NCBI GenBank assembly: GCA_035295845.1
Contig: DATGIF010000017.1
Span: 1 to 64,000 of the forward strand
DNA from: Palsa-892 sp035295845
Lineage (GTDB): Bacteria; Pseudomonadota; Alphaproteobacteria; Rhizobiales; Xanthobacteraceae
Direction of reading: 5' to 3'
Length of the DNA stretch: 64,000 nucleotides
The notes below the pieces were generated by a model. That model was given only the letters and a program-made list of their open reading frames with translations, had not been told where the DNA came from and did not search any database. Below are positions 1 to 10,065 of the stretch, in pieces. The position numbers were made by a program, and so were the translations under genes. Every line of letters begins with the position of its first letter. The stretch's first letter is position 1.

Positions 1-2
1 CC

Positions 3-92
3 GAGCTTCGCAACTGGATCGAGCTGAAGGTGAAGCCCACGCGCTCGGCCCGCGGCCGCGGTGCCGCACTGCTTCTACGACGAAGTGCTTAG
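3..92 (+). CDS. possible 3' end of an unidentified gene
   Basis: An open frame runs from the left edge to a TAG at 90-92, giving about 29 residues that begin ELRNWIELKVKPT and end in an Arg/Ala/Leu-rich tail. The start lies outside the window. The sequence after the stop is markedly AT-rich, which fits an intergenic region. I recognise no family; it could be a chance open frame. Confidence 0.25.
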   Translation, partial: ELRNWIELKVKPTRSARGRGAALLLRRSA

Positions 93-212
93 AACTCCAG
101 CCTGCGTTTCACCGCTTCGTGATCATTAATTACTGGACAATGCAGTACACAATTCTCATATTAATTGTACGATACCGTCCATGAACGTTTCTACGCTGAG
201 AAGGAGCATCCT

Positions 213-695
213 ATGAAAAAGACCGTCATCAGAAGGGGCATGTTCATCCGCTCGACACTCATCGCAATAAGGATCGTCGCGGCATTCTGCTTAAGCTCGC
301 CGGCAATGGCTATGCACGGCGGAGGCGGCGCCGGACACGGCGGCGGTTTTGGTGGCGGCGGCGGCTGGCACGGCGGCGGTTTTGGAGCCGGGGGCATTGG
401 CAGCATGCATGGAGGCGGCACAGGAGTAACGATAATGAATCATGCCGGAGGCGGTGTAGGCCGAACGGTCACAACGCCAATGATCGGCGAGCGCATTCAC
501 GGTTGGAGCGGGAATGTTCAGGGTCGTGCCAACTTAACCTGGGGGCGCGGCCACGATCACGGGCACGGCCACTTCCACCACCATCATTTCGTCGCCTATG
601 GCTTTGGCGGTCCCAATCTCGACTACGGCTATGACTCCTGCTGGACCTATAACGGCTGGCGATGGATTTATGTCTGCTCCGATTATCAGCATTAG
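213..695 (+). CDS. exported glycine/histidine-rich protein
   Basis: About 160 residues. The start at 213 is preferred because AAGGAG lies just upstream; an in-frame ATG at 165 has no such site. The first ~30 residues are basic then hydrophobic and end in SSPAMA, a plausible signal-peptidase I site. After that come Gly/His-rich low-complexity repeats (HGGG, GGGFGGGG), a His cluster with HDHGHGHFHHHH near residue 115, and a conserved-looking Trp/Cys C-terminus (CWTYNGWRWIYVC). Such proteins are common but uncharacterised in rhizobia. The His cluster suggests metal binding, which is inference. Upstream DNA (120-170) is AT-rich and probably carries the promoter. Confidence 0.75.
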   Translation: MKKTVIRRGMFIRSTLIAIRIVAAFCLSSPAMAMHGGGGAGHGGGFGGGGGWHGGGFGAGGIGSMHGGGTGVTIMNHAGGGVGRTVTTPMIGERIHGWSGNVQGRANLTWGRGHDHGHGHFHHHHFVAYGFGGPNLDYGYDSCWTYNGWRWIYVCSDYQH

Positions 696-727
696 CAATG
701 TCGAAAAGCATTCAGTTGGAGAGAACA

Positions 728-1357
728 ATGCTTGCCGCCGGAACTGGCAAAATCGACGTGAACGAGAACGGGCTGTCCCTGTTGCTGGGCGAGTTCGATC
801 ACCGCGTTCGCAATCTTTTGGCGATGGTCGAAGCGGTGGTCCGGCAGACGGAATCGACGAGCGTCGGGGATTACCGGTCCAAGCTATTGGGTCGGCTCTC
901 CGCCCTTCACCGCCACTACCAGCTAACGAGTTCCTACCGCCACGCGCCCAAACTTGCCGAATTGCTTGAACAGGCCGTGCATCCTTACGCCGGGAACGCC
1001 GGTCAAGTCGTAACTACCGGGCCCGATTTTGATCTTGAACCTTCCTTGGCGTTGGCGCTGCACCTTGTCTTTCACGAGCTTGCCACGAATGCAAAAAAGC
1101 ACGGCGCGCTCAGCTCGCCGCTCGGCCGCGTCAGCATAGCGTGGAAAATTCGAGACATTCCGGACGCCCCCCGCAAACTCACGATCGTATGGATTGAGCA
1201 AGACGGGCCGAAGGTGAGGCGTCCGCAGCATCACGGCTTCGGTACGCGGCTGATCAGAACTGCACTCGGCGGATATGGCGGGGTGCGGCTGGATTTCCAC
1301 CGCACAGGTCTCGCCTGCTTTATATTGATCGATCCGGATGGCCGTGACGCGCGATGA
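728..1357 (+). CDS. HWE-family histidine kinase without sensor domain
   Basis: A 209-residue protein that is only a transmitter module. The H-box reads EFDHRVRNLL with the putative phosphoacceptor His near residue 25. The N-box is HELATNAKKHG. A WIEQDGPKV segment matches the W-x-E signature that names the HWE family, followed by the GFGTRLI glycine motif. No PAS, GAF or membrane segment precedes the H-box, so it must sense through a partner or act as a phosphotransfer component. The start at 728 has TTGGAG upstream; in-frame ATGs at 662 and 698 lack one and 662 overlaps the preceding gene. No response regulator is adjacent. Family confident, pathway unknown. Confidence 0.85.
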   Translation: MLAAGTGKIDVNENGLSLLLGEFDHRVRNLLAMVEAVVRQTESTSVGDYRSKLLGRLSALHRHYQLTSSYRHAPKLAELLEQAVHPYAGNAGQVVTTGPDFDLEPSLALALHLVFHELATNAKKHGALSSPLGRVSIAWKIRDIPDAPRKLTIVWIEQDGPKVRRPQHHGFGTRLIRTALGGYGGVRLDFHRTGLACFILIDPDGRDAR

Positions 1358-1443
1358 GAACGAAGCGTGCCAATTTGTCGGAATGACGAACGATTGCTTG
1401 TCGGAATGATAGGGCGGCTGTGCCGCTAAGATCCTTGATCTAG

Positions 1444-1519
<76 letters not shown>

Positions 1520-1659
1520 GCACCAACATGCCGGACTTCGGCACCTGGCCTCCGCGCGGGAAGCCCGATCGCCGAAGCCCGGGGCGGCAACTTCTAGGCC
1601 ATGACGGCGCCAATTCCAAGCGCCGCCAAGAATAAAGAGACCGGGCCATCGCCCGCGCG

Positions 1660-2508
1660 TCAGCTGCCCGGCGCCTTCGGCGCCACGCGGCCCGGCATTG
1701 TCGAGAGGCCGGTAGTGAGGCTGTCGACCATGCCGGTCGGAATAAGAATGGTGGCGCCGCGCTCCTTGGTGGTCTCGTAGATGATGTTCATCGCGCGCAG
1801 GTGAAGCGCGTCGGGATTGCCGGCATAGTTGTTCGCCGCCTGCACGAAATTCGCGGCAATCTCCACCTCGGCCGAGCCGAGAATGACGCGCGCGTGTTTC
1901 TCGCGCTCAGCCTGCGCCTCGCGCGACATCGCGTCTTGCAGCGCGTCGGGGATCGCCACGTCGCGGATCTCCACGGAGCTGATGGAGATGCCCCAGTCGG
2001 CGGTCTTGGAGGCGATTTCTTCCTTCAGCCGCTCGTCGGATTCCTTTCGCTCGGCGAGCAATTGCGTCAGCAGCGAAGTGCCGATGATCTCGCGCAGCGT
2101 CGTTTGCGCCACGCGATCGACCGCTTGCAGATAATTGGTGATCCGGAGCGCCGCGCGCTCGGCGTCATGCACGTACCAGAAGATGACCGCGTCGACGTTG
2201 ACCGGCACCGTGTCCTTGGTCAGCGCCCGCTCGGCGTTGAAGGGCGAGGTCTGGATGCGGTTGTCGATCACCGCGATCACGTTGTCGATGATCGGAATGA
2301 TGAAGAAAAGCCCGGGGCCTTTGACGCCGTTGAAATGGCCGACGCGGAGCACGACGAAGCGCTCCCAGGCGTTCGCCATTTTCAGCGCCCAGAAAATGAA
2401 CAGCGCGATCGCGAAGAAGGCGATCCCGACGATGAAATACCCGGCCGAGAAGAAAAGTCCTCCCACGGCCGCGAAGACCACCGTGAGCGTCAGCGTAATC
2501 GGATTCAT
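1660..2508 (-). CDS. slipin / stomatin-like SPFH membrane protein
   Basis: 282 residues. An N-terminal hydrophobic stretch (about residues 5-50, with a short break) anchors the protein, followed by the SPFH/band-7 domain with RVGHFNGVKGPGLFFIIPIID and DAVIFWYVHDAERAA, typical of bacterial slipins. A coiled, Glu/Ala-rich region follows (SREAQAEREKHAR). The start at 2508 is preceded by GGAGG; the longer ATG at 2571 is not. SPFH proteins organise membrane microdomains and often pair with an NfeD protease partner, but no nfeD gene is adjacent here. Family is certain; specific partner unknown. Confidence 0.9.
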   Translation of the reverse strand: MNPITLTLTVVFAAVGGLFFSAGYFIVGIAFFAIALFIFWALKMANAWERFVVLRVGHFNGVKGPGLFFIIPIIDNVIAVIDNRIQTSPFNAERALTKDTVPVNVDAVIFWYVHDAERAALRITNYLQAVDRVAQTTLREIIGTSLLTQLLAERKESDERLKEEIASKTADWGISISSVEIRDVAIPDALQDAMSREAQAEREKHARVILGSAEVEIAANFVQAANNYAGNPDALHLRAMNIIYETTKERGATILIPTGMVDSLTTGLSTMPGRVAPKAPGS

Positions 2509-2641
2509 GAGAGCCTCCGTGTCGATGATGGTTTGATGTGATGGAAGCAAAACCGCCGGGCATCGTTGCACGCGGCCGCGCGGCTGTCAGTACAGGCCTG
2601 CCGATTGAACGTCGCGAACGTTCCCGCGATCCGCGGCGCTT

Positions 2642-3925
2642 TCAATGCATGCCGAGCGCGTGCGGCAGCCACAGCGACATTTGCGGAAGATATGTGACCA
2701 TCGCGAGGAAGACGAGCATGGCGCCGAGCCACGGCAACACGGCGATGGTGATTTCGGAAATGCCCATCTTGGCGATGCCGCTGCCGACGTAAAGGTTCAA
2801 GCCGACCGGCGGATGGCAAAGCCCGACTTCCATGTTCACCGCCATCAGAACGCCGAGATGGATGGGATCGACGCCGATCCGGGTTGCGAGCGGGAACAGA
2901 ATCGGCGCCATGATCAACAGGATCGATGACGGGTCCATGACGTTCCCCGCCATCAACAGGATGACGTTCACGACCAGGAGGAACATCCACAGGCTGAGAT
3001 GCCGGTCGACGATCCACGCCGCCATCGCCTGCGGGATCTGCTCGCTCGTCATCAGGAACGAGAACAGCACCGCGTTGGTGATGATGTAGAGAAGCATGGC
3101 GCTGAGGCTCGCGGCGTTGAGCAACACCTTCGGCACGTCGGTGAGCTTCAATTCCTTGTAGACGAAGACGGTGATGAAGAAGGCGTAAACCGCCGCGGTG
3201 GCCGCCGCTTCCGTCGGCGTGAAGATGCCGCCGTAAATTCCGCCGAGCACGATCACGACGAGCATGAGGCCCCAGATCGCCTCGCGGAACGCCTTGAAGC
3301 GTTCGCTCCAGCTCGCGCGCGGCAGCCGCGGATAATCGTTGCGCCAGGCGATGAACCAGGTCACCACCGCGAGCATCACCGCGAGGATCACGCCCGGCAT
3401 GATTCCGGCCATGAACAGGGCGCCGATCGAGGAGTTGGTGGAGACGCCGTAGAGAACGAGAATGATCGACGGCGGCACCAGGATGCCGAGCGCGCCGGAG
3501 GTCGAGATCACGCCGGCGCCGAAGCGCTTGGGAAATCCCTGCTCGACCATCGCCGGCATCAGGATCGAGCCGATGGCGACGACGGTGGCGACGCTGGAAC
3601 CCGCGATGGCCGCGAACATCGCGCAGGAGGCGACGCCCGCGAGCCCCAGGCCGCCCGGCCAATGGCTCACGAGCGAGGTCGTGAAATGAATCATGCGCCG
3701 CGCCACTCCGCCGCGCGTGAGAAACGTGCCCGCGAGGATGAAGAACGGAATCGCCATGATGCCGAAATTATCGAGGCCGGTGAAAAGCTTGAGCCCGACG
3801 CTCGTGATCGGTACCGTCGTCATGGTGAAAAGAAACGCGAGCACCGTGAGGCCGAGCGAGATCGAGATCGGCATGCCGGTCAGCATCAGGCCGAACAACA
3901 GCCCGAAAATAAGCGCCGCGTTCAT
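2642..3925 (-). CDS. dctM: TRAP transporter large permease subunit, DctM type
   Basis: 427 residues, the usual length for DctM. It is a polytopic membrane protein with about a dozen hydrophobic helices and the family's glycine/proline-rich motifs (TLTGMP-like LMLTGMPISISLG near the N-terminus, LGILVPPSIILVLYG in the middle, NMEVGLCHPPVGLNLYV near the C-terminus). It forms the ion-coupled channel of a tripartite ATP-independent periplasmic transporter. The ATG overlaps the dctQ stop as ATGA, so the two are translationally coupled. A much longer upstream extension of the frame is a shadow of dctQ and is rejected. Confidence 0.95.
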   Translation of the reverse strand: MNAALIFGLLFGLMLTGMPISISLGLTVLAFLFTMTTVPITSVGLKLFTGLDNFGIMAIPFFILAGTFLTRGGVARRMIHFTTSLVSHWPGGLGLAGVASCAMFAAIAGSSVATVVAIGSILMPAMVEQGFPKRFGAGVISTSGALGILVPPSIILVLYGVSTNSSIGALFMAGIMPGVILAVMLAVVTWFIAWRNDYPRLPRASWSERFKAFREAIWGLMLVVIVLGGIYGGIFTPTEAAATAAVYAFFITVFVYKELKLTDVPKVLLNAASLSAMLLYIITNAVLFSFLMTSEQIPQAMAAWIVDRHLSLWMFLLVVNVILLMAGNVMDPSSILLIMAPILFPLATRIGVDPIHLGVLMAVNMEVGLCHPPVGLNLYVGSGIAKMGISEITIAVLPWLGAMLVFLAMVTYLPQMSLWLPHALGMH

Positions 3926-4500
3926 TGGAGGTGATCTCCAACGAGCGTCTTGTCGTGGCCGTCTTCGGGCAACCCCTCGACATGGCCGGGGTCGTGGTGC
4001 GGCAACTGGTCGGTCTTCCAGAAAACCCACGCCACTTGCAGGAAGCGGAAGCACATCAGATACGAGCCGAGCGGAATGCAGAGGTAGACGAACCAGCTCG
4101 GGATCTCGAGATCGGGCGTCGTCTGATCGGTGCCGTAAAGGCCGATCACGAATTTCGCGCCCATGGTGCCGACGATCGCCGTGAACAAGGCGCCGCAGAA
4201 CAGTCCGAACAGGATCGTGAGCTTGCGGCTTGCCGGCTTCAGGTGATTGATCAGCACATCGACGCCGACATGGATGCCGGTGCGCACGCCGTAAGCGGCG
4301 CCGAACTTCGCCATCCAGATCAGCATGTAGATGGCGAGCTCCTGCGCCCACGAAATGTGGATGTCGTGCAGGTACGGATAGAGCACGCGATATCCGATGC
4401 CGAAGCGATGCACGACGGAGATGAAAATAACCAGCGTCGCGGCGGCCATCAGGCCCGCGATCAGGATTTCTTCAAGCCGGTCGAGGATGCGGAGGAACAT
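3922..4500 (-). CDS. dctQ: TRAP transporter small permease subunit, DctQ type
   Basis: 192 residues with four hydrophobic segments (about 12-32, 52-72, 92-115, 137-160). The conserved W-x-x-E-L motif of the family appears as SWAQELAIYMLIW. With DctM it makes the membrane part of the TRAP importer encoded by the dctP-dctQ-dctM order on this strand. The C-terminus is a hydrophilic His/Asp-rich tail of about 30 residues, longer than usual. Substrate cannot be read from this subunit. Confidence 0.93.
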   Translation of the reverse strand: MFLRILDRLEEILIAGLMAAATLVIFISVVHRFGIGYRVLYPYLHDIHISWAQELAIYMLIWMAKFGAAYGVRTGIHVGVDVLINHLKPASRKLTILFGLFCGALFTAIVGTMGAKFVIGLYGTDQTTPDLEIPSWFVYLCIPLGSYLMCFRFLQVAWVFWKTDQLPHHDPGHVEGLPEDGHDKTLVGDHLQ

Positions 4501-4544
4501 GGAAAGAGCGGGCCTCCGTGTTCATCGGAAGCCCGCCCGTTCTT

Positions 4545-5546
4545 TCAGTGCGTGGCGCCGCCGGTTTCTTTCAGGAATTCGTCGATGACGCCCTGCCCGA
4601 GCCGGCTCGCCATTTCCTTGTAAACAGGCTCCATGGCCTGGCGCATGGCGGTCTTCTCGGCGGCGGTGAGCTCGAGGATGGTGGAGGTGCCGGATTTCTT
4701 GATCGCCTCGAAGGCGTCGGCGTTTTCCTTCTGCGAGATCTCGTTGGTGTAGTCGGTCGCTTCGTTCATCGCCTTCTCAAGCTGGCCGCGGATGTCGGCC
4801 GGCAGGCCGTCCCAGAACTGCTTGTTCACCACCACCACATAGCCGATGTAACCGTGATCGGTGTGGGTGATGTACTTCTGCACCTCGTTCATTTTCTGCG
4901 TGTACATGTTCGAGGGCGTGTTCTCCTGGCCGTCGACGACGCCGGTCTGCAGCGCTTGGTAGACTTCCGAGAAGGCCATCACCTGCGGCACCGCGCCGAG
5001 CGCGCGGAACTGCGCTTCCAGCACCTTCGAGGATTGAATACGGAACTTGAGGCCCTGGTAATCCGCGGGCGTGCGCAACGGCTTGTTCGCGCTCATCTGC
5101 TTGAAGCCGTTGTCCCAATAGGCGAGCCCGATCATGCCCTTGGGCTCGAGCAGCGTCAGCAGCTTCTTGCCGAGCGGACCGTTGGTGACCTTGCGGAGCG
5201 CGGTTACGTCCGGGAGGATGTAGGGAAGGTCGAATACTTCGAATTCCTTCACCCCGATCGGGCCGAACTTCGAATTCGACGGCGCCAGCATCTGCACCGC
5301 GCCGAGCTGCAAGGCCTCGAGCTCCTCCTTGTCCTTGTAGAGGGTCGAGTTGTGATAGACTTCGACCTTCACCCGGCCGTTCGTGTATTTCTCCGCGAGT
5401 TCCTTGAATTTCTCGCTGCCCTTGCCCTTGGGCGTGTCGGGCGCGACCACGTGGCTGAATTTGATGACGATCGGATTGTCCGCCGATACGGTGACGGGCG
5501 AGAATGCGAGGGCGCAAAGCGCCGCCGCGAGAAACAATTTACGCAT
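4545..5546 (-). CDS. dctP: TRAP transporter periplasmic receptor, DctP family
   Basis: 333 residues. A Sec signal peptide (MRKLFLAAALCALAFSP, cleavage after VSA) precedes the DctP fold with IKFSHVVAPDTPKGKG at the start of the mature protein, and the conserved central segments GLKFRIQSS and GVVDGQENTPSN. The family arginine (in KFRIQSS) that clamps a carboxylate or sulfonate group is present. GGGGAGG lies 5 nt before the ATG at 5546. It is 44 bp ahead of dctQ, so one operon. Divergent sorAB suggests that the substrate might be a sulfonate, which is only inference; C4-dicarboxylates are the default alternative. Confidence 0.95.
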   Translation of the reverse strand: MRKLFLAAALCALAFSPVTVSADNPIVIKFSHVVAPDTPKGKGSEKFKELAEKYTNGRVKVEVYHNSTLYKDKEELEALQLGAVQMLAPSNSKFGPIGVKEFEVFDLPYILPDVTALRKVTNGPLGKKLLTLLEPKGMIGLAYWDNGFKQMSANKPLRTPADYQGLKFRIQSSKVLEAQFRALGAVPQVMAFSEVYQALQTGVVDGQENTPSNMYTQKMNEVQKYITHTDHGYIGYVVVVNKQFWDGLPADIRGQLEKAMNEATDYTNEISQKENADAFEAIKKSGTSTILELTAAEKTAMRQAMEPVYKEMASRLGQGVIDEFLKETGGATH

Positions 5547-5692
5547 GATCACCTCCCCTGCGAGTACAGTTGTCCGCGTCGCGGTTTTTGTTTCCGGTGG
5601 CGCCGCCGGCGCGCGTATTCCGGTACCTTCCCCCGTGCCGTAGCATGATTGCCAATACGATGCACCCGTCACGATAGACGCAACCAAGAACT

Positions 5693-5720
5693 GCATATTC
5701 AATATGCCGCATTGCGGCAT
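5693..5720. promoter_or_regulatory. two overlapping palindromes between the TRAP operon and sorAB
   Basis: GCATATT-C-AATATGC at 5693-5707 is a 7-bp perfect inverted repeat around one base, and ATGCCGC-ATT-GCGGCAT at 5704-5720 is a second perfect 7-bp inverted repeat sharing its first four bases with the end of the first. They lie in the 291-bp divergent intergenic region, 147 bp upstream of dctP and 118 bp upstream of sorA. This is the arrangement expected for a shared operator of a dimeric regulator. No regulator gene is adjacent. Confidence 0.5.
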
Positions 5721-5837
5721 CGCTGTGTTCGCGTCTGCCTATTTTTTGTTGACCGGCGCAGAAGCCCGGTAAAGCATGCATTCGGATCGCCGCGACGGCC
5801 GTAAGCCGTCCAAGAACGGCGGCCATGGGAGGCGTCC

Positions 5838-7064
5838 ATGACGATTTCACGGCGCGGCGTGCTGCAAGCCGCCGGGGCCGGCGCCGTGCTTGCCGGTTCC
5901 GGCTATGCAATTCCAAAAGCTTTGGCTGATGCGCTGAAGCTGCCCGGCGGCTTGTCCGAGGGAACGCGCGCGGAGGCGGTGCTCGACGCGCTGCCGGGCA
6001 AGAAGCCGCTGATCAAGCTCGCCTATCGCCCGCCGAATTACGAGACGCCGGTGGCGCTGATCGGTGACGGGATCACGCCCAACGACGCCTTCTTCGTGCG
6101 CTATCACCTCGCCGACATTCCCGAGGTCGACGCCAAGACCTGGCGGCTGAAAATCGGCGGCGAAGGCGCGAACGGCAGCGCGGAACTCACGCTCGACGAT
6201 CTCAAGCGCATGCCCGCCGCGGAAATTGTCGCCGTGTGCCAATGCTCGGGCAATCGCCGCGGCCTCTTTTCGCCGCATGTGCCGGGCGTGCAATGGGGCT
6301 ATGGCGCCATGGGTTGCGCGCGCTGGCGCGGCGCCCGCCTCAAGGACGTGATCGCCAAGGTCGGCCTCAAGAAGGAGGCGGTCGAGATCGTCCTCGACGG
6401 CGCCGACGGCGCCATTGTGCCGAAGACGCCCGACTTCGTGAAAAGCATTCCGGTGGCGAAGGCGATCGACGAGAACGCGCTGGTCGCCTACGAGATGAAC
6501 GGCGCGCCGTTGCCGCACTTCAACGGCTTTCCCGCCCGCATCATCATCCCCGGCTGGACCGCCACCTATTGGGTCAAGCACGTCACCTCGATCAACGCGG
6601 TGACAACGCCCTTCGGCGGCTTCTGGATGAAATCCGCTTATCGCATTCCGCTCGACAAATTCCCGACCGAGGTGTTCGCGACGCAATCGAGCGACGTGAA
6701 CACGCCGATCACCGAAATGGTGGTGAACTCGCTGATTACGAGCCACACCGACGGCGCGCCAGTAAAGGCGGGCACGGCCGTGACGCTGTCGGGGCTCGCC
6801 TGGGACGCGGGCTACGGCATCGCCAAGGTCGAGGCCTCGTCCGACGGCGGCGCCAGCTGGCGCGAGGCCAATCTCGGGCGCGATCTCGGCCGTTTCGCCT
6901 TCCGCGCCTTCGACTTCACGACGCCGACGCTCGCCGCCGGCGCGCATAAAGTGTCGGTGCGGGCGACCAACAAGAAGGGCCAGACGCAGGTCACCGAGCT
7001 CGTCTTCAATCCCGCCGGCTATCACCACAACGTCGTGCAGACGTTGACGCTCAACGCGGCCTGA
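5838..7064 (+). CDS. sorA: sulfite dehydrogenase molybdoprotein subunit (SorA-like)
   Basis: 408 residues. The N-terminus MTISRRGVLQAAGAG carries a twin-arginine export signal, as expected for a periplasmic molybdenum enzyme that folds in the cytosol. The molybdopterin domain of the sulfite oxidase family follows, with the cysteine in VAVCQCSGNRRG as the likely Mo ligand region and HFNGFPARIIIPGW and GFWMKSAYRIP further on. A C-terminal Mo-co dimerisation domain (LSGLAWDAGYGIAKVEASSDGG) completes it. GGAGG precedes the ATG. Only 11 bp separate it from the c-type cytochrome gene, which matches the SorAB sulfite:cytochrome c oxidoreductase. Role: oxidation of sulfite to sulfate in the periplasm. 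Confidence 0.93.
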   Translation: MTISRRGVLQAAGAGAVLAGSGYAIPKALADALKLPGGLSEGTRAEAVLDALPGKKPLIKLAYRPPNYETPVALIGDGITPNDAFFVRYHLADIPEVDAKTWRLKIGGEGANGSAELTLDDLKRMPAAEIVAVCQCSGNRRGLFSPHVPGVQWGYGAMGCARWRGARLKDVIAKVGLKKEAVEIVLDGADGAIVPKTPDFVKSIPVAKAIDENALVAYEMNGAPLPHFNGFPARIIIPGWTATYWVKHVTSINAVTTPFGGFWMKSAYRIPLDKFPTEVFATQSSDVNTPITEMVVNSLITSHTDGAPVKAGTAVTLSGLAWDAGYGIAKVEASSDGGASWREANLGRDLGRFAFRAFDFTTPTLAAGAHKVSVRATNKKGQTQVTELVFNPAGYHHNVVQTLTLNAA

Positions 7065-7075
7065 GGAGGAAAACG

Positions 7076-7357
7076 ATGCGCACAATTCTCGCCGCCCTCG
7101 CCGCGACCCTCCTTGCTGGCGCCGCTTTCGCCGACGAGCCGGATATTCACCTCAAGCCCGGCGCCGGCCTCGACAAGGTGGAGGCCAACTGCAACGCCTG
7201 CCACAGCCTCGACTACATCCAGATGAATTCGCCGTTCCCGAACGCGGCGACCTGGGAGGCCGAGGTGAAAAAGATGGTCGGACCTTTCGGCGCCCCGATC
7301 AGCGACGAGGATGCGAAAGCGATCCTCGAATATCTGAAGGCGAATTACGGCAGCTGA
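7076..7357 (+). CDS. sorB: c-type cytochrome subunit of sulfite dehydrogenase (SorB-like)
   Basis: 93 residues. A signal peptide (MRTILAALAATLLAGAAFA) leads into a monohaem cytochrome with one CNACH haem-attachment site near residue 41 and probable axial Met ligand further on (the KKMVGPFG segment). Length and position directly after the molybdoprotein gene match SorB, the electron acceptor of SorA. GAGGA sits just upstream of the ATG, which overlaps the end of the spacer by normal spacing, so the two genes are one operon. Confidence 0.92.
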   Translation: MRTILAALAATLLAGAAFADEPDIHLKPGAGLDKVEANCNACHSLDYIQMNSPFPNAATWEAEVKKMVGPFGAPISDEDAKAILEYLKANYGS

Positions 7358-7363
7358 GCGCGC

Positions 7364-8026
7364 CTATCCGCGATAGCGCCGCAACAGCCGCATCAGCATG
7401 CCGGGCTCGCACTTGCCGTTGCGCAGCCAGCTCGCATTGGCGAGCTCCGCGAGGCATTCGTTCGCGAACTGCGTCTCCAGCCCGTTCGCCCCGATCGCGC
7501 AGACGCGGATGCCGCCCTGGGTGCAGGTCGTCTTCGCCACGCACTTGCCGTTATGCAGCACACGCGCGCCGGCAAGCACCGCCTGACAGGCGTTCTTGAA
7601 CTCGAGGCGGTCGCCGCTGTCGTCGACCGCGCAGACCGCGGGGCCCGCATCGGCGCAGCTCGACGGGCAATTGTCGCGCAGCATCACCGCGGCGCCGGCT
7701 TTTTCGGCGATGCAGGAATTCGTGTAGTTGGCGTTCTTGCCGTCCTTGCGCGCGCACACGGTCAATTCCGCCGGCGGGCACTTCACCTTGTCGCAGACGC
7801 CTTTGAGAATGATCGCCGCGCCCGCCTGGCCCGCGGCGCAGTCGTTGGTGAAGGTCGTAAGCACGCCTTTCACCGTGCGGGCGCAGACCGGGTCGTATTT
7901 CGTCGAGCAATAGACCGGCGGGCCTTTTATCCTTTTGGGCTCCTGCGCCGCCGTTGCCGCGGGAAAAAGAGCGCCCGCCGCCAGCGCAGCCAGCATCGTC
8001 GCGCCAATCATCTTCGCGGATTTCAT
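7364..8026 (-). CDS. secreted protein with four Kazal-like repeats
   Basis: 220 residues. The signal peptide is MKSAKMIGATMLAALAAGAL..., with the start at 8026 chosen because AAGGGG lies 7 nt upstream. The mature part is four tandem units of about 40 residues, each patterned C-x(6-7)-VCA-x(9-12)-(F/Y)-x-N-x-C-x-A-x(2-3)-AGA or similar-x-C. The units start at YCSTKYDPVCA, KCPPAELTVCA, SCADAGPAVCA and TCTQGGIRVCA. This resembles Kazal-type protease inhibitor domains, in which the loop before the second Cys contacts the protease. It is convergent with sorB, 6 bp apart. A function as protease inhibitor is inference; cysteines may simply stabilise an envelope protein. Confidence 0.75.
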   Translation of the reverse strand: MKSAKMIGATMLAALAAGALFPAATAAQEPKRIKGPPVYCSTKYDPVCARTVKGVLTTFTNDCAAGQAGAAIILKGVCDKVKCPPAELTVCARKDGKNANYTNSCIAEKAGAAVMLRDNCPSSCADAGPAVCAVDDSGDRLEFKNACQAVLAGARVLHNGKCVAKTTCTQGGIRVCAIGANGLETQFANECLAELANASWLRNGKCEPGMLMRLLRRYRG

Positions 8027-8097
8027 GGCAAGGCCCCTTACGCGGGCATCATAAAGCAATCGGGGGCCGAAGCCCCCGACTTTTTCATTAAATCTGC

Positions 8098-9663
<1,566 letters not shown>

Positions 9664-9725
9664 GGGATGGTTCCTCTCCTCGCTTTTGCGCCCGTCTCGG
9701 GCACCCTGGGGTTCATTCATTCGTT

Positions 9726-9769
9726 CCCCTGAGCGCCAAGGCGCGAAGCGCCCGGCCGGCCCTCAGGGG
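9726..9769 (-). promoter_or_regulatory. leuA leader hairpin (putative attenuator)
   Basis: On the minus strand the leader-peptide stop codon lies inside CCCCTGAG, which pairs perfectly with CTCAGGGG 28 nt later; the inner segment has further GC-rich pairing around GCGCTTCGCGCC. It stands between the leader peptide and leuA. No run of U follows the stem, so it is not a classical intrinsic terminator; it may act through Rho or by changing leuA translation. Confidence 0.5.
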
Positions 9770-9864
9770 CGGCGAAGGAGAAGAAGCCCAGCGAGAATGA
9801 GAGCGCGGCCCGCGAGCACTTGCGTGCGCGCGGCGGCAGAACGGCCCTGAAGAATCTCGATCAT
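9763..9864 (-). CDS. leucine-rich leader peptide of leuA
   Basis: A 33-codon frame, MIEILQGRSAAARTQ through to LILAGLLLLRRP, ends 99 bp before the leuA start. Eight of its last 17 codons or so are Leu or Ile, with four consecutive Leu codons (CTT CTT CTC CTT) just before the stop. This is the classic architecture of a ribosome-mediated leucine attenuator, in which stalling at the Leu run alters folding of the following hairpin. The ribosome-binding site is weak. Leader-peptide control of leuA is known in Rhizobiales; the details here are inferred from sequence. Confidence 0.65.
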   Translation of the reverse strand: MIEILQGRSAAARTQVLAGRALILAGLLLLRRP

Positions 9865-10065
9865 CGGCGTTCGCGTGGCTCTCGAATCAGCCGCCAGTCT
9901 TCGCCCGAACATTTAATCGAAGGTGAAGACGGCGGTGCTGCGCCGTTCTAGCGGGACCGGCCTTGGGGGGCAAGCGGGAGCTTAGGGCAGCAGCCTTGCC
10001 CGAATTCCATCGAGATTTCCGTATTCTCAGGATACCTTGTTACAATCGCTTTCGCGGGGAACAGC

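Noticed and set aside
5847..7085. 412-codon open frame opposite sorA
   Set aside because: Shadow of sorA in GC-rich DNA.
9664..9720. Longer leuA N-terminus starting at 9720
   Set aside because: The ATG at 9663 has a better ribosome-binding site and matches the usual LeuA length, though the longer form cannot be fully excluded.
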